The notes under the pieces: model-generated
Database searches by the model: none
What the model was told of the DNA's origin: nothing
The model's input: the letters and a program-made list of their open reading frames with translations, nothing else
Assembly (NCBI RefSeq): GCF_000018945.1
Contig: NC_011978.1
Location: 1,458,729-1,522,728 of the forward strand
Direction: 5' to 3'
Length of the DNA: 64,000 bases
Origin: Thermotoga neapolitana DSM 4359
Lineage (GTDB): Bacteria > Thermotogota > Thermotogae > Thermotogales > Thermotogaceae
Shown: positions 43,594 to 51,347 of the stretch, piece by piece
Layout: each line of letters begins with the position of its first letter
Position numbering within the stretch: the stretch's first letter is position 1
Translations under genes and position numbers: made by a program

Positions 43594-44859
43594 ATGAGAC
43601 AGCTGAAGTTTTTCCTGGTAATTCTTCTGGTATTGGGAGTTGTTGGAGTTTCCACAACGTTGAGGGTGCTACTCTGGGATGATGCTATGACACGAGCTCT
43701 TAAAGCAGGATTGGATGAATTTGAAAAGAAAACAGGGATCAAGGTCGAACTCGAGTTAATTCCCAGCGGTTCAATGCTTCAGAAAACTCTTCTGAGTGTT
43801 ACTCTTGAAAACTCCGATTATGACCTTGTGGCCGTCGATGAACCGAATATTCCTATGGTGGCTCCTTTGTTACTTCCTCTTTCTGAGTGGCCCAGCACCA
43901 AGTTCTATGCTCAACCGGACATGAACGATATCATGCCACTGGCTCTTGAGGCAGGGAAATGGAGAGGGCAATTCATGGGTCTACCGGTCAATGCGAACAT
44001 CTATGTTTGGCTGACGAGAAAAGATATCATCGAAAAGTACAAAGACGAGTTCAAAGCAGAGTATGGGTATGAAATGAAGGTACCAGAAACTCTTCAGGAA
44101 CTTCTTGATATGTCGAAATTCCTCGCAAAGAAAGGAATTTACGGGTGGGCTCCATTCACAAAACCGACAGAAGGCAGCACGTGTGAAGCTATTTGGATGT
44201 TCAGAAGTTTTGGAACAAAGGTACTGGAAGTAACAGAAGATGGCTACAAAATTGTCTTGGATAAAGAGAAAGCAGTCCAGGCCATCGAATTCTACAAAGA
44301 GTTACTGAAGTACGCTCCAAAAGGAGCACTCGACTATGGACATTCAGAGAGAATGGCAGCTTTTTCACAGGGGCAGGTTTTTTCCATGTTCAACTGGCCT
44401 GCTCTGATACCAGATCTGGAAAATCCAGACAAATCACTTGTCGCTGGGAAAATAATCTACTCGGCTCCTCCTGCTGGTCCTGCTGGCAGAGCAGCTGTAA
44501 GGGGTGCCTGGATCGTTGGTATTCCTAAAGCTGCAAAAAATAAAGAAGCAGCTGCTGAATTCGCTTACTGGTGGATGGATTTAGAGACACAAAGGAAACT
44601 TATACCCGAAGGCATGACACCTGCGAGAGCTTCCTTGTTACTTGATCCAGAGCTTCAGAAAGAAAGACCATGGTTTGCTGGAATCTATGAATCTCTCAAA
44701 TATGCTGTTGAAAGACCGAGATTTGAGCACTATCCAGAGGTTTCTCAGGTAATAAGAATTTACTGGCTCAAAGCCATTTCTGGAGAACTTCCAGCTGAAC
44801 TGGCTGTGGACAGGATGGTGATTGGTATTGAAAACCTCCTTAAGAAATACGGTTATTAA
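43594..44859 (+). CDS. ABC sugar-binding protein (SBP family 1)
   Basis: A 421-residue extracytoplasmic binding protein. Signal peptide at residues 1-20 (FFLVILLVLGVVGVS), mature start TLRVLLWDDAMTRALKAGLDEFEKKTGIKVE, then YDLVAVDEP, FMGLPVNANIYVWLTRKD and ERMAAFSQGQVFSMFNWPAL, typical of family 1 (MalE-like) proteins. It has no Cys for lipid attachment. First gene of the catabolic operon, expected to be the most abundant product. The ligand is probably the glycoside cleaved by the GH31 enzyme at the end of the operon, but no ligand residue can be assigned. Confidence 0.9.
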   Translation: MRQLKFFLVILLVLGVVGVSTTLRVLLWDDAMTRALKAGLDEFEKKTGIKVELELIPSGSMLQKTLLSVTLENSDYDLVAVDEPNIPMVAPLLLPLSEWPSTKFYAQPDMNDIMPLALEAGKWRGQFMGLPVNANIYVWLTRKDIIEKYKDEFKAEYGYEMKVPETLQELLDMSKFLAKKGIYGWAPFTKPTEGSTCEAIWMFRSFGTKVLEVTEDGYKIVLDKEKAVQAIEFYKELLKYAPKGALDYGHSERMAAFSQGQVFSMFNWPALIPDLENPDKSLVAGKIIYSAPPAGPAGRAAVRGAWIVGIPKAAKNKEAAAEFAYWWMDLETQRKLIPEGMTPARASLLLDPELQKERPWFAGIYESLKYAVERPRFEHYPEVSQVIRIYWLKAISGELPAELAVDRMVIGIENLLKKYGY

Positions 44860-45733
44860 ACCAAAGAGGAAGGGGCTTCGCCCCTTCCTCATGTTCATAA
44901 CGCCAACACTACTGGTGATAGCTTTTATACTCATTTACCCTGTTTTCTACGTGTTGCTTCTTTCTTTCACAAACAGACAACTTTTGTTCCTTGGAAACGT
45001 GAAATTTGTAGGATTTCAAAACTACCTGACAATGTTCAGAGATGCTGATTTCTGGCATTCGCTCTGGTTACAGTTGGGATTCATTGTCGTTGCTTTACCG
45101 GTGGAGCTTATCATAGGTTTCTTCGTAGCGCTGCTCTTTAACAGAGAATTTCCTTTTTCAAAACTTTTGCGATCGTTGCTCATGCTCCCTGTTTTTGTCA
45201 TCCCCGTTCTTTCTGGATTGACCTGGAGACTGATGTTGCAACCAGATTATGGAGTTCTAGCTGCTTTCTTCCAGAGTTTGTCAATTGGTCCTGAAGCGTG
45301 GTTAGCAGACAAAACTTTTGCATACATAGCGGTTATATTACAGGACATATGGAGAATGTGGCCTTTCATGTTCATGATGATATACGCGGGTTTGTCTTCA
45401 CTTCCAGCAGAGTACATAGAAGCGGCACTCATAGATGGGGCGAACTTTTTCCAAAGAGTTTTTTACATTATCATCCCATTCTTGAAACCAGTTCTTGCCA
45501 TAGCTTTCCTCTTGAGACTAATAGATGCTTTGAGGATCTTTTCCGAAATTTATGTAATGACCTATGGGGGGCCTTCAAACGCAACAATGCTTCTTTCTCT
45601 GTACATACACAAGCAAGCCTTCGAGTTTGGGAATATATCCTACGCATCTGCAATAGGTACGTTCTTGATGATCATATCTCTTGCTATCTCCTATTTCATT
45701 GTTAAAAAAGGATTGCGTGGTGAAACAGCATGA
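44822..45733 (+). CDS. ABC sugar permease, MalF type
   Basis: A 303-residue inner-membrane permease with six transmembrane helices; the EAA loop is EYIEAALIDGANFFQRVFYIIIPFLKP. Start is uncertain: TTG 44822 or TTG 44828, both inside the end of the binding-protein gene and weakly preceded by AGGATGGTGA, give the expected basic N-terminus (KTSLRNTVIKPKRKGLRP); ATG 44891 would remove it and has no binding site. A strong hairpin (44866-44890) lies in this N-terminal coding stretch. It partners the next gene. Confidence 0.88.
   Translation: MVLKTSLRNTVIKPKRKGLRPFLMFITPTLLVIAFILIYPVFYVLLLSFTNRQLLFLGNVKFVGFQNYLTMFRDADFWHSLWLQLGFIVVALPVELIIGFFVALLFNREFPFSKLLRSLLMLPVFVIPVLSGLTWRLMLQPDYGVLAAFFQSLSIGPEAWLADKTFAYIAVILQDIWRMWPFMFMMIYAGLSSLPAEYIEAALIDGANFFQRVFYIIIPFLKPVLAIAFLLRLIDALRIFSEIYVMTYGGPSNATMLLSLYIHKQAFEFGNISYASAIGTFLMIISLAISYFIVKKGLRGETA
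44866..44890 (+). repeat. strong hairpin between binding-protein and permease genes
   Basis: GAGGAAGGGGC (44866-44876) and GCCCCTTCCTC (44880-44890) form an 11-base perfect stem with a TTC loop, seven bases after the binding-protein stop. There is no T run, so it is not a full terminator; it may protect the 3' end of the upstream message from exonucleases, or attenuate. Confidence 0.85.
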
Positions 45734-46548
45734 AAAGAAGGTTGATCGGATGGATACTGTTTATTGTAGCTCTTGCAATAGTTGCAATTGAATTGTTTCC
45801 CATACTGATAATTATCCTGAACGGTTTTAAAAAGGATATAGACATATGGAGCAGAAACCCGTTTTATTTCAAACCTACTCTTTCCAGCTATAAGAAAGTG
45901 TTTGAAAACGAAGATTTTGTAAGAGGTTTGAAGAATTCTTTAATTGCTGCGAGTATTTCTTCATTTGTCTCGGTGTTTTTCGGATCCATGGCCTCCTACG
46001 GACTGTCCAGATACAGATTCAAAATCAACGATTGGCTGATCTTTCTTCTTCTGTTGTTGCGCATGGTCCCTCAAATAACACTGTCTCTTCCTTTTTACAT
46101 CATATTCAAGAAGATGGGGCTAAGTGACAACATCTTAGGTTTGTCTCTTGCTCACATAAGCTTCAATTTACCATATTCCGTAGCTCTGCTGCTACCTTTC
46201 TTTGAAGGAATACCACGCGATTATGAAGAGGCAGCAAAAATCGATGGATGCAGGGATTTTCAAATTTACTGGAAAATATTCTTCCCATTGGCATCAGCGG
46301 GAATAGTGGTTGCAGCAGTTTTCACCTTTTTGATGTCCTGGAACGAATTCATTTACGCTCTTGTATTAACCGGTGTGAGGGCAAAAACAGCTCCCGTGGC
46401 GGTTAATGGTTTCTTGGGGCAGTATGCGCCCCTGTGGGGACAACTTTCGGCGGCTGGAACAATTATGCTTATTCCTGTGTTTGCAATCACTTTGGGATTT
46501 CAAAGATACATAATAAAAGGATTATCGGCTGGTGGAATAAAGGGATAA
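45730..46548 (+). CDS. ABC sugar permease, MalG type
   Basis: A 272-residue permease with six transmembrane helices, overlapping the upstream permease by four bases. The EAA loop is DYEEAAKIDGCRDFQIYWKIFFPLASAG, and the C-terminus ends with QRYIIKGLSAGGIKG, as in MalG/LacG types. No ATPase gene is present in the operon, so the pair must use a shared MsmK-like ATPase encoded elsewhere. Confidence 0.9.
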   Translation: MKRRLIGWILFIVALAIVAIELFPILIIILNGFKKDIDIWSRNPFYFKPTLSSYKKVFENEDFVRGLKNSLIAASISSFVSVFFGSMASYGLSRYRFKINDWLIFLLLLLRMVPQITLSLPFYIIFKKMGLSDNILGLSLAHISFNLPYSVALLLPFFEGIPRDYEEAAKIDGCRDFQIYWKIFFPLASAGIVVAAVFTFLMSWNEFIYALVLTGVRAKTAPVAVNGFLGQYAPLWGQLSAAGTIMLIPVFAITLGFQRYIIKGLSAGGIKG

Positions 46549-46566
46549 ACAAGGAGGTGTTTGAGG

Positions 46567-47229
46567 ATGAAATTTTTCCTGGACAGTGCCAATCTTGAAG
46601 AGATAAAGTATGCCATCAAAAAATGGAAAATCGACGGTATAACAACCAATCCCAGGCATCTCATGGTAGCGGGAATGACTGTAGAAGATTTCGCCAGAGA
46701 GGTAAAAGAACTCGTTGAAGGCACTCACATAACGGTTAGCTTGGAAGTGAATCCTCATTTAGAAGATCCCAAGGAGATCGTTGATCAGGCTACTTCGTTG
46801 GCATCTCTTTCGAACAATTTTGTAATAAAGATACCAGCCACCGAAAGTGGTTTTGAAGCATTAGCGGAGTTATCTTCGAAAGGAGTAAAAGTTAACATAA
46901 CACTCGTTTTCAACTTGGTACAAGCGTTGCAAGCGGCAAGACTTGGTGCTTACTACATAAGTCCGTTCGTTGGATGGAGGGAAGAAAGAGGAGAATTAAA
47001 TACTGATTTTATAAATCAAATTGTCAAAGCAGTAAAAGGTTATGGTTACAGTTCCCAAATAATCGTAGCGGCCGTTAGATCTGCAAAACATTTTGTGGAA
47101 GCAGCACTAGCAGGAGCGGATATTGTAACAGCGGGTTTTCAGGTGTACAAACGGGCCTTTGATAATCCTTACACCCGCATGGGACTCCAGATATTCTCTG
47201 ATGCCTGGAACAGTATATACGGGAGGTGA
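46567..47229 (+). CDS. FSA/TalC-type transaldolase, candidate sulfofructose transaldolase
   Basis: A 220-residue single-domain (beta-alpha)8 enzyme of the small transaldolase/fructose-6-phosphate aldolase family. Schiff-base Lys88 is in FVIKIPATESG, with Asp6 (FLDSAN), Asn28 in GITTNP and the strand ITLVFNLVQALQAARLGAYYISPFVG. Unusual points: Arg30 follows TTNP where Thr or Ser is normal, the Arg of SPFVGR is Trp137, and the phosphate Ser of AASxR is Ala169 (VAAVR). In the known sulfo-TAL pathway such an enzyme moves a glycerone unit from sulfofructose to glyceraldehyde-3-P, releasing sulfolactaldehyde; this function here is inferred from neighbours. ATG 46567, nine bases after AAGGAGG. Confidence 0.85.
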   Translation: MKFFLDSANLEEIKYAIKKWKIDGITTNPRHLMVAGMTVEDFAREVKELVEGTHITVSLEVNPHLEDPKEIVDQATSLASLSNNFVIKIPATESGFEALAELSSKGVKVNITLVFNLVQALQAARLGAYYISPFVGWREERGELNTDFINQIVKAVKGYGYSSQIIVAAVRSAKHFVEAALAGADIVTAGFQVYKRAFDNPYTRMGLQIFSDAWNSIYGR

Positions 47230-47236
47230 TCTATAA

Positions 47237-47521
47237 ATGAAGGTAGATTTCCTGGTTCACAAAGCTGGTGATGATGTGGGAGTGGCCGTGCGAGACATAT
47301 CTAAGGGAGAGAAAATCAAAGGAAAGACACTGGAAGGAGAGATTTTCTATGAATTGGAAGCAAAAGAAGATATTCCCCTTGGGCACAAAATAGCGTTGAG
47401 GGATATTAAAGAGGGAGAGAAAGTAAAAGAATACGGGGAGATAATCGGCAGGGCAACAAAAGACATATCGAAAGGATCTCATGTCCATGTTCATAACATT
47501 CGAAGTCTGCGATGGGGGTGA
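47237..47521 (+). CDS. suyA: SAF-domain small subunit, SuyA-like (sulfolactate sulfo-lyase alpha) or UxaA N-terminal type
   Basis: A 94-residue SAF-domain protein. DDVGVAVRDISKGEKI, KEDIPLGHKIALRDIKEGEKVKEYGEIIG and the final GSHVHVHNIRSLRW match the N-terminal domain of altronate dehydratase UxaA and the separate small subunit of (R)-sulfolactate sulfo-lyase. In altronate and galactarate dehydratases this domain is usually fused to the large domain; separate subunits are normal for SuyAB. It is four bases from the large-subunit gene. The symbol is a hypothesis based on the split and on the partner's residues. Confidence 0.65.
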   Translation: MKVDFLVHKAGDDVGVAVRDISKGEKIKGKTLEGEIFYELEAKEDIPLGHKIALRDIKEGEKVKEYGEIIGRATKDISKGSHVHVHNIRSLRWG

Positions 47522-47525
47522 TACG

Positions 47526-48680
47526 ATGGAAAGAACAATTCTAGGTTATGTCAGAGAGAATGGCAAAGTGGGTGTTAGAAACTATGTCCTTCTGTTACCT
47601 GTGGATGATATTTCGAATGCTGTTGTGGAAGCCGTTGAAAAATCCGTGGCTGGCACGCTGGCTCTTCCTCATCCTTATGGAAGACTGCAGTTTGGTAAGG
47701 ACCTAGAGCTGTTCTTTAAAACCTTGATAGGAACTGGTTCCAATCCTAACGTTGCAGCCGTTGTGGTGGTTGGAATAGAGCCAAAGTGGACTCATAGAGT
47801 AGCAGATGAAATTGCAAAGACTGGTAAACCGGTTGAAGCCTTCTGGGTGGAGGGAAGCGGCCAACTGAAAACTATAGAAAGGGTGTCAAGAGTAGCTGTG
47901 AAAATGGTTGAGGATGCAACCAATTTGAAAAGAGAGCCAGTTGATATAAGTGAACTCATAATCAGTTTAAAATGTGGGGAATCTGATACAACTTCAGGTT
48001 TGGGTGCAAACAGAGTTGTTGGGAGATTTACAGAGAGGTTTTTGGAAATAGGTGGAACTGTGCTCTTCGGTGAAACTACGGAGCTAACGGGGGCCGAGCA
48101 TATCATAGCATCCAGGTTCAAGAGAGAAGAAGATAGAGAAAAATTCATGCAAATTTTCAACGAATATCAGGAACTTATAAAATCACAGGGAGTGGATCTT
48201 CTGGGATCACAGCCAACAGAGGGGAACATAGCGGGTGGATTGAGCACGATAGAGGAAAAGGCTCTTGGAAACATACAAAAAATAGGCAATGCGAAGATAG
48301 ATGGTGCTCTAGACTTTCTTGAAGAAATACCTGGTAAAGGACTTTACTTCATGAACACATCCTCCGCAGCCGCAGAGGCTGTGACACTGTTTGCGGCAGC
48401 AGGTGCCGTTATTCACCTCTTCCCAACAGGACAAGGTAACCCCATAGGCAATCCCATTATACCTGTTGTGAAAATAACAGCAAATCCAAAGACCGCTCAG
48501 GTTATGTCAGAACACATCGATGTCGATGTTTCCCAGGTTTTAACAGAAGGAATGAGCATCGATGAAGCTGCTGACAAACTATGGCAAAGAGTGATTGAAA
48601 CAGCCAATGGTCGAATGGTAAGAGCAGAAATACTGAATCACAAAGAATTTGTTCTCACAAAACTTTACAGGAGTGCCTAA
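47526..48680 (+). CDS. suyB: SuyB-like large subunit, candidate (R)-sulfolactate sulfo-lyase beta
   Basis: A 384-residue homologue of the C-terminal domain of UxaA/GarD. It lacks two cysteines that altronate dehydratase has in YGCSQ and GLGCENN: here these are YGRLQF (Arg53) and GIEPKW (83-88). It keeps a third Cys150 in LKCGESDTTSGLGANRVVG, where UxaA has CGGSD, and then has FGETTELTGAEH (181-192). These changes fit the SuyB branch as I recall it, where the enzyme eliminates sulfite from sulfolactate to give pyruvate, better than a sugar-acid dehydratase. ATG 47526 follows GGGGGTGATACG; the frame is open upstream into suyA. An unknown hydroxyacid dehydratase is the alternative. Confidence 0.65.
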   Translation: MERTILGYVRENGKVGVRNYVLLLPVDDISNAVVEAVEKSVAGTLALPHPYGRLQFGKDLELFFKTLIGTGSNPNVAAVVVVGIEPKWTHRVADEIAKTGKPVEAFWVEGSGQLKTIERVSRVAVKMVEDATNLKREPVDISELIISLKCGESDTTSGLGANRVVGRFTERFLEIGGTVLFGETTELTGAEHIIASRFKREEDREKFMQIFNEYQELIKSQGVDLLGSQPTEGNIAGGLSTIEEKALGNIQKIGNAKIDGALDFLEEIPGKGLYFMNTSSAAAEAVTLFAAAGAVIHLFPTGQGNPIGNPIIPVVKITANPKTAQVMSEHIDVDVSQVLTEGMSIDEAADKLWQRVIETANGRMVRAEILNHKEFVLTKLYRSA

Positions 48681-48682
48681 AA

Positions 48683-49927
48683 ATGGTGATAACCGTTCCA
48701 TATGGAAAGGGCCATTTATCACTGGAATTTCCAGAAAATTTAAAAGTAGATGTTTTGCAAAGCAGAAGAAGCAGCATTCCCTCTTTAGGAGAAGATAAAA
48801 TAAACACCGAAATCAAGAAAAATCTGGAAAAACTGGCGATTTCAGCAAAAATCGTAGGTGTGGCGATACCAGATCAAACAAGGCCAAACATCTCGGAAAA
48901 GATATTGCCTTTCCTCGTAAAGGTTTTACTTGAAAAGGATGCCAAAGAAGTGCGAATTTGCATCGGAACAGGTCTACACAGAAATCCAACAGAGGATGAA
49001 ATACGAAAATTGATACCTTTGCACAGAAACGAAAGGATAAAAGTTTATATAAACAACGCACTTGACAAAAAGAGTTTATCTTTCCTAGGTCACACAAGAT
49101 TCGGTACTCCCGTTTGGATCATGAAACATTTCGCAGAATCCGATATAAAAATCGCCGTTTCTGTGGTTGAAGAACATCAATTTGCCGGTTTCTCCGGTGG
49201 AGCAAAAGCGGTCGCTATAGGGCTGGGCGGTGAGGAAACGATTTCCGGGAACCATTCAAAAATGAAATTCCAGAGAGCTAAAATGGGTGTTATCGATGGA
49301 AATCCTGTCAGGGAAGAAATCGATGAAATAGGTGAAATGGTTGGACTGGATCTTCTTATTAACTCTGTTCTGAATGAGAAAAAAGAGATCATAGGTCTTT
49401 TTGTGGGGGAGCATCCCCATTCCCATAGGATGGCGTGTGAGTTTGTAAAGAAAATCAGTGGAATTCCTGTGAAGAGGCTTTATGATCTTGTGGTAGTATC
49501 CCCTGGTGGCTATCCGAGGGATATTGATCTATACCAATCTCAAAAAGCACTTGCTGTTGCACAGGAGTTCTGTAAACCCGGGGGAACCATTGTCCTTTTG
49601 GCAGAGTGTTCGAAAGGATTCGGCGATGAGGGCGGGTATGTCCCTGTTCTGGAGAGAGCACGTTCTCCAGAAGAAGTGATTGAAAACTTCGACTTTAGTA
49701 ATTTCAAAGTAGGACCTCACAAGGCTTTTTTAATAGCACAGACCCTCATCAAATGTAGGGTTAAAATCTTATCAACATTACCTGCTGAGAGGTTGAGAAA
49801 CATGTTCTTTGAACCCATAGTGAACTTCGAAGAAGCTATAAAAGAAATAGAGCCAAAATCGTCTGTTTGTGTCATACCAAATGCTTCGCAAATCATACCT
49901 GTTCAGGGGAAGGAGGAGAAACTATGA
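48683..49927 (+). CDS. LarA-family nickel-pincer 2-hydroxyacid racemase homologue
   Basis: A 414-residue homologue of lactate racemase LarA, which uses a nickel-pincer nucleotide covalently bound to Lys. LarA residues His108, His174, Lys184 and His200 correspond exactly in spacing to His99 (GTGLHR), His165 (VEEHQF), Lys175 (SGGAK) and His191 (SGNH) here. DQTRP (64-68) matches the substrate/cofactor DxxR motif. Cofactor genes larB, larC and larE are not in this window. Between suyB and the aldehyde dehydrogenase, the natural proposal is a sulfolactate racemase supplying the R isomer to SuyAB; lactate or another 2-hydroxyacid remains possible. ATGA overlap with the next gene. Confidence 0.85.
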   Translation: MVITVPYGKGHLSLEFPENLKVDVLQSRRSSIPSLGEDKINTEIKKNLEKLAISAKIVGVAIPDQTRPNISEKILPFLVKVLLEKDAKEVRICIGTGLHRNPTEDEIRKLIPLHRNERIKVYINNALDKKSLSFLGHTRFGTPVWIMKHFAESDIKIAVSVVEEHQFAGFSGGAKAVAIGLGGEETISGNHSKMKFQRAKMGVIDGNPVREEIDEIGEMVGLDLLINSVLNEKKEIIGLFVGEHPHSHRMACEFVKKISGIPVKRLYDLVVVSPGGYPRDIDLYQSQKALAVAQEFCKPGGTIVLLAECSKGFGDEGGYVPVLERARSPEEVIENFDFSNFKVGPHKAFLIAQTLIKCRVKILSTLPAERLRNMFFEPIVNFEEAIKEIEPKSSVCVIPNASQIIPVQGKEEKL

Positions 49928-51342
49928 AAATGCTGGTTGCGGGCAGATGGGTTGATAGAGATGAAAAGATAGAGGTCTTGAATCCTTATGATGGAAGTTT
50001 AGTCGATACGGTTCCAGTTGCCTCGGAAGAGGATATAGAAGAAGCAATAAGCAAAGCTGTTGAAGGTGCAAAGATCATGAAAAGGATGCCTATCTGGAAG
50101 CGGGTTGAGATTCTTGAGAAAACCTCAGAGCTTCTCAAGGAAAGATACAAGGAAATCGCTGTTCTTCTGGTCAAGGAATCTGGGAAAACCATAAGAGAAG
50201 CAGAAGCAGAAGTCCTCAGAACTGCTGAACTCTTCAGGATGTCTGCGGAAGAAGCAAAAAGGATTCATGGTGAAACGCTTCCTTTTGATTCATTGAAAGG
50301 TTCTGAAAGAAAAAGGGGCTATTTTGTGAGAGAACCGGTTGGAATCGTTGCCGCAATTGTTCCATTCAACGTTCCTCTTGCCCTCTGCGCCCATAAGGTT
50401 GGCCCAGCTATAGCAGCAGGGAACGCTGTGATTATAAAGCCCCCAACCCAGGATCCTCTTACGAACCTGGTTTTAGGGGAAATCTTACTTGAAGCGGGAA
50501 TGCCTTCAGAAGCGGTCAGTATCTTGACGGGACCTGGAAGCAGAGTAGGAACCCCTATAGTAAGAGATGAAAGAATCAGGATGGTAAGTTTCACAGGCAG
50601 CGTTCCTGTGGGAAAAACCATTATGAAAAATGTTGGCTTGAAGAAAGTATCCATGGAATTGGGTTCAAACAGCCCTCTCATTGTAACTGAAACTGGTAAC
50701 TTAGAAAAAGCCGTGAAAGCAACCGTTTCGGGTGGTTTTTCGCTTGCCGGTCAGGTCTGCATTTCCGTTCAGAGAGTCTATGTTCACAAAAAGGTTTTCA
50801 ACGATTTTGTTGATCTCCTCATAGAGGAGGTAAAGAAGATAAAAGTGGGAGATCCTATGTCTAGGGATACCGACATGGGACCGGTCATCGATGAACCGAA
50901 TGCTTTGAGAATAGAAAGCTGGATAAAAGAAGCCGTCGATAAGGGCGCAAAACTTGCCATCGGAGGAGAGCGTAACTATACCTTGATATCTCCTACCGTT
51001 CTCCTTGAGGTTCCGAAAGATACCAAGATCATGACCGAGGAACTGTTTGGGCCAGCCGTTGCTGTAAATTCTTTCGAAGTTTTTGAAGAAGCTCTCGAAG
51101 AAGCCAACTCAACAAAATATGGCCTTCAGGTGGGTGTCTTCACTTCAAAGATAGATGAAGCGTTTGAGGCAATCGAAAAACTCGAATTTGGAGGAGTTTT
51201 GATAAATGAAGGACCAAGGTACAGGGCAGATTTCATGCCTTATGGTGGCTATAAAGAAAGCGGTATAGGAAGAGAAGGTATCAAATTCGCCATAGAAGAG
51301 ATGACAGAGATAAAGACCGTCATCTTTGATTTGAGGGAGTGA
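49924..51342 (+). CDS. aldehyde dehydrogenase, candidate sulfolactaldehyde dehydrogenase
   Basis: A 472-residue NAD(P)-dependent aldehyde dehydrogenase of the lactaldehyde/GAPN-like group. Catalytic Cys279 is in SLAGQVCISVQR and general-base Glu245 in SMELGSNSP; IVPFNVPLALCAHKVGPAIAAGNAVIIKPP forms the cofactor site, and FTGSVPVGKTI is the NAD motif. In sulfoglycolysis such enzymes oxidise sulfolactaldehyde to sulfolactate; lactaldehyde oxidation is the main alternative. ATG 49924 after AAGGAGGAG overlaps the LarA-like gene; codons upstream in the same frame lie inside that gene. Confidence 0.85.
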   Translation: MKMLVAGRWVDRDEKIEVLNPYDGSLVDTVPVASEEDIEEAISKAVEGAKIMKRMPIWKRVEILEKTSELLKERYKEIAVLLVKESGKTIREAEAEVLRTAELFRMSAEEAKRIHGETLPFDSLKGSERKRGYFVREPVGIVAAIVPFNVPLALCAHKVGPAIAAGNAVIIKPPTQDPLTNLVLGEILLEAGMPSEAVSILTGPGSRVGTPIVRDERIRMVSFTGSVPVGKTIMKNVGLKKVSMELGSNSPLIVTETGNLEKAVKATVSGGFSLAGQVCISVQRVYVHKKVFNDFVDLLIEEVKKIKVGDPMSRDTDMGPVIDEPNALRIESWIKEAVDKGAKLAIGGERNYTLISPTVLLEVPKDTKIMTEELFGPAVAVNSFEVFEEALEEANSTKYGLQVGVFTSKIDEAFEAIEKLEFGGVLINEGPRYRADFMPYGGYKESGIGREGIKFAIEEMTEIKTVIFDLRE

Positions 51343-51347
51343 TTAAC

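Noticed and set aside
44866-44890. Hairpin after the ABC binding-protein gene as a rho-independent terminator
   Set aside because: No T run follows and the downstream permease frame runs through it; listed as a hairpin instead.
47237-48680. Plain annotation as altronate dehydratase subunits
   Set aside because: Split genes, replacement of two UxaA cysteines and absence of other uronate genes in the operon argue against it, though a non-sulfo hydroxyacid dehydratase is not excluded.
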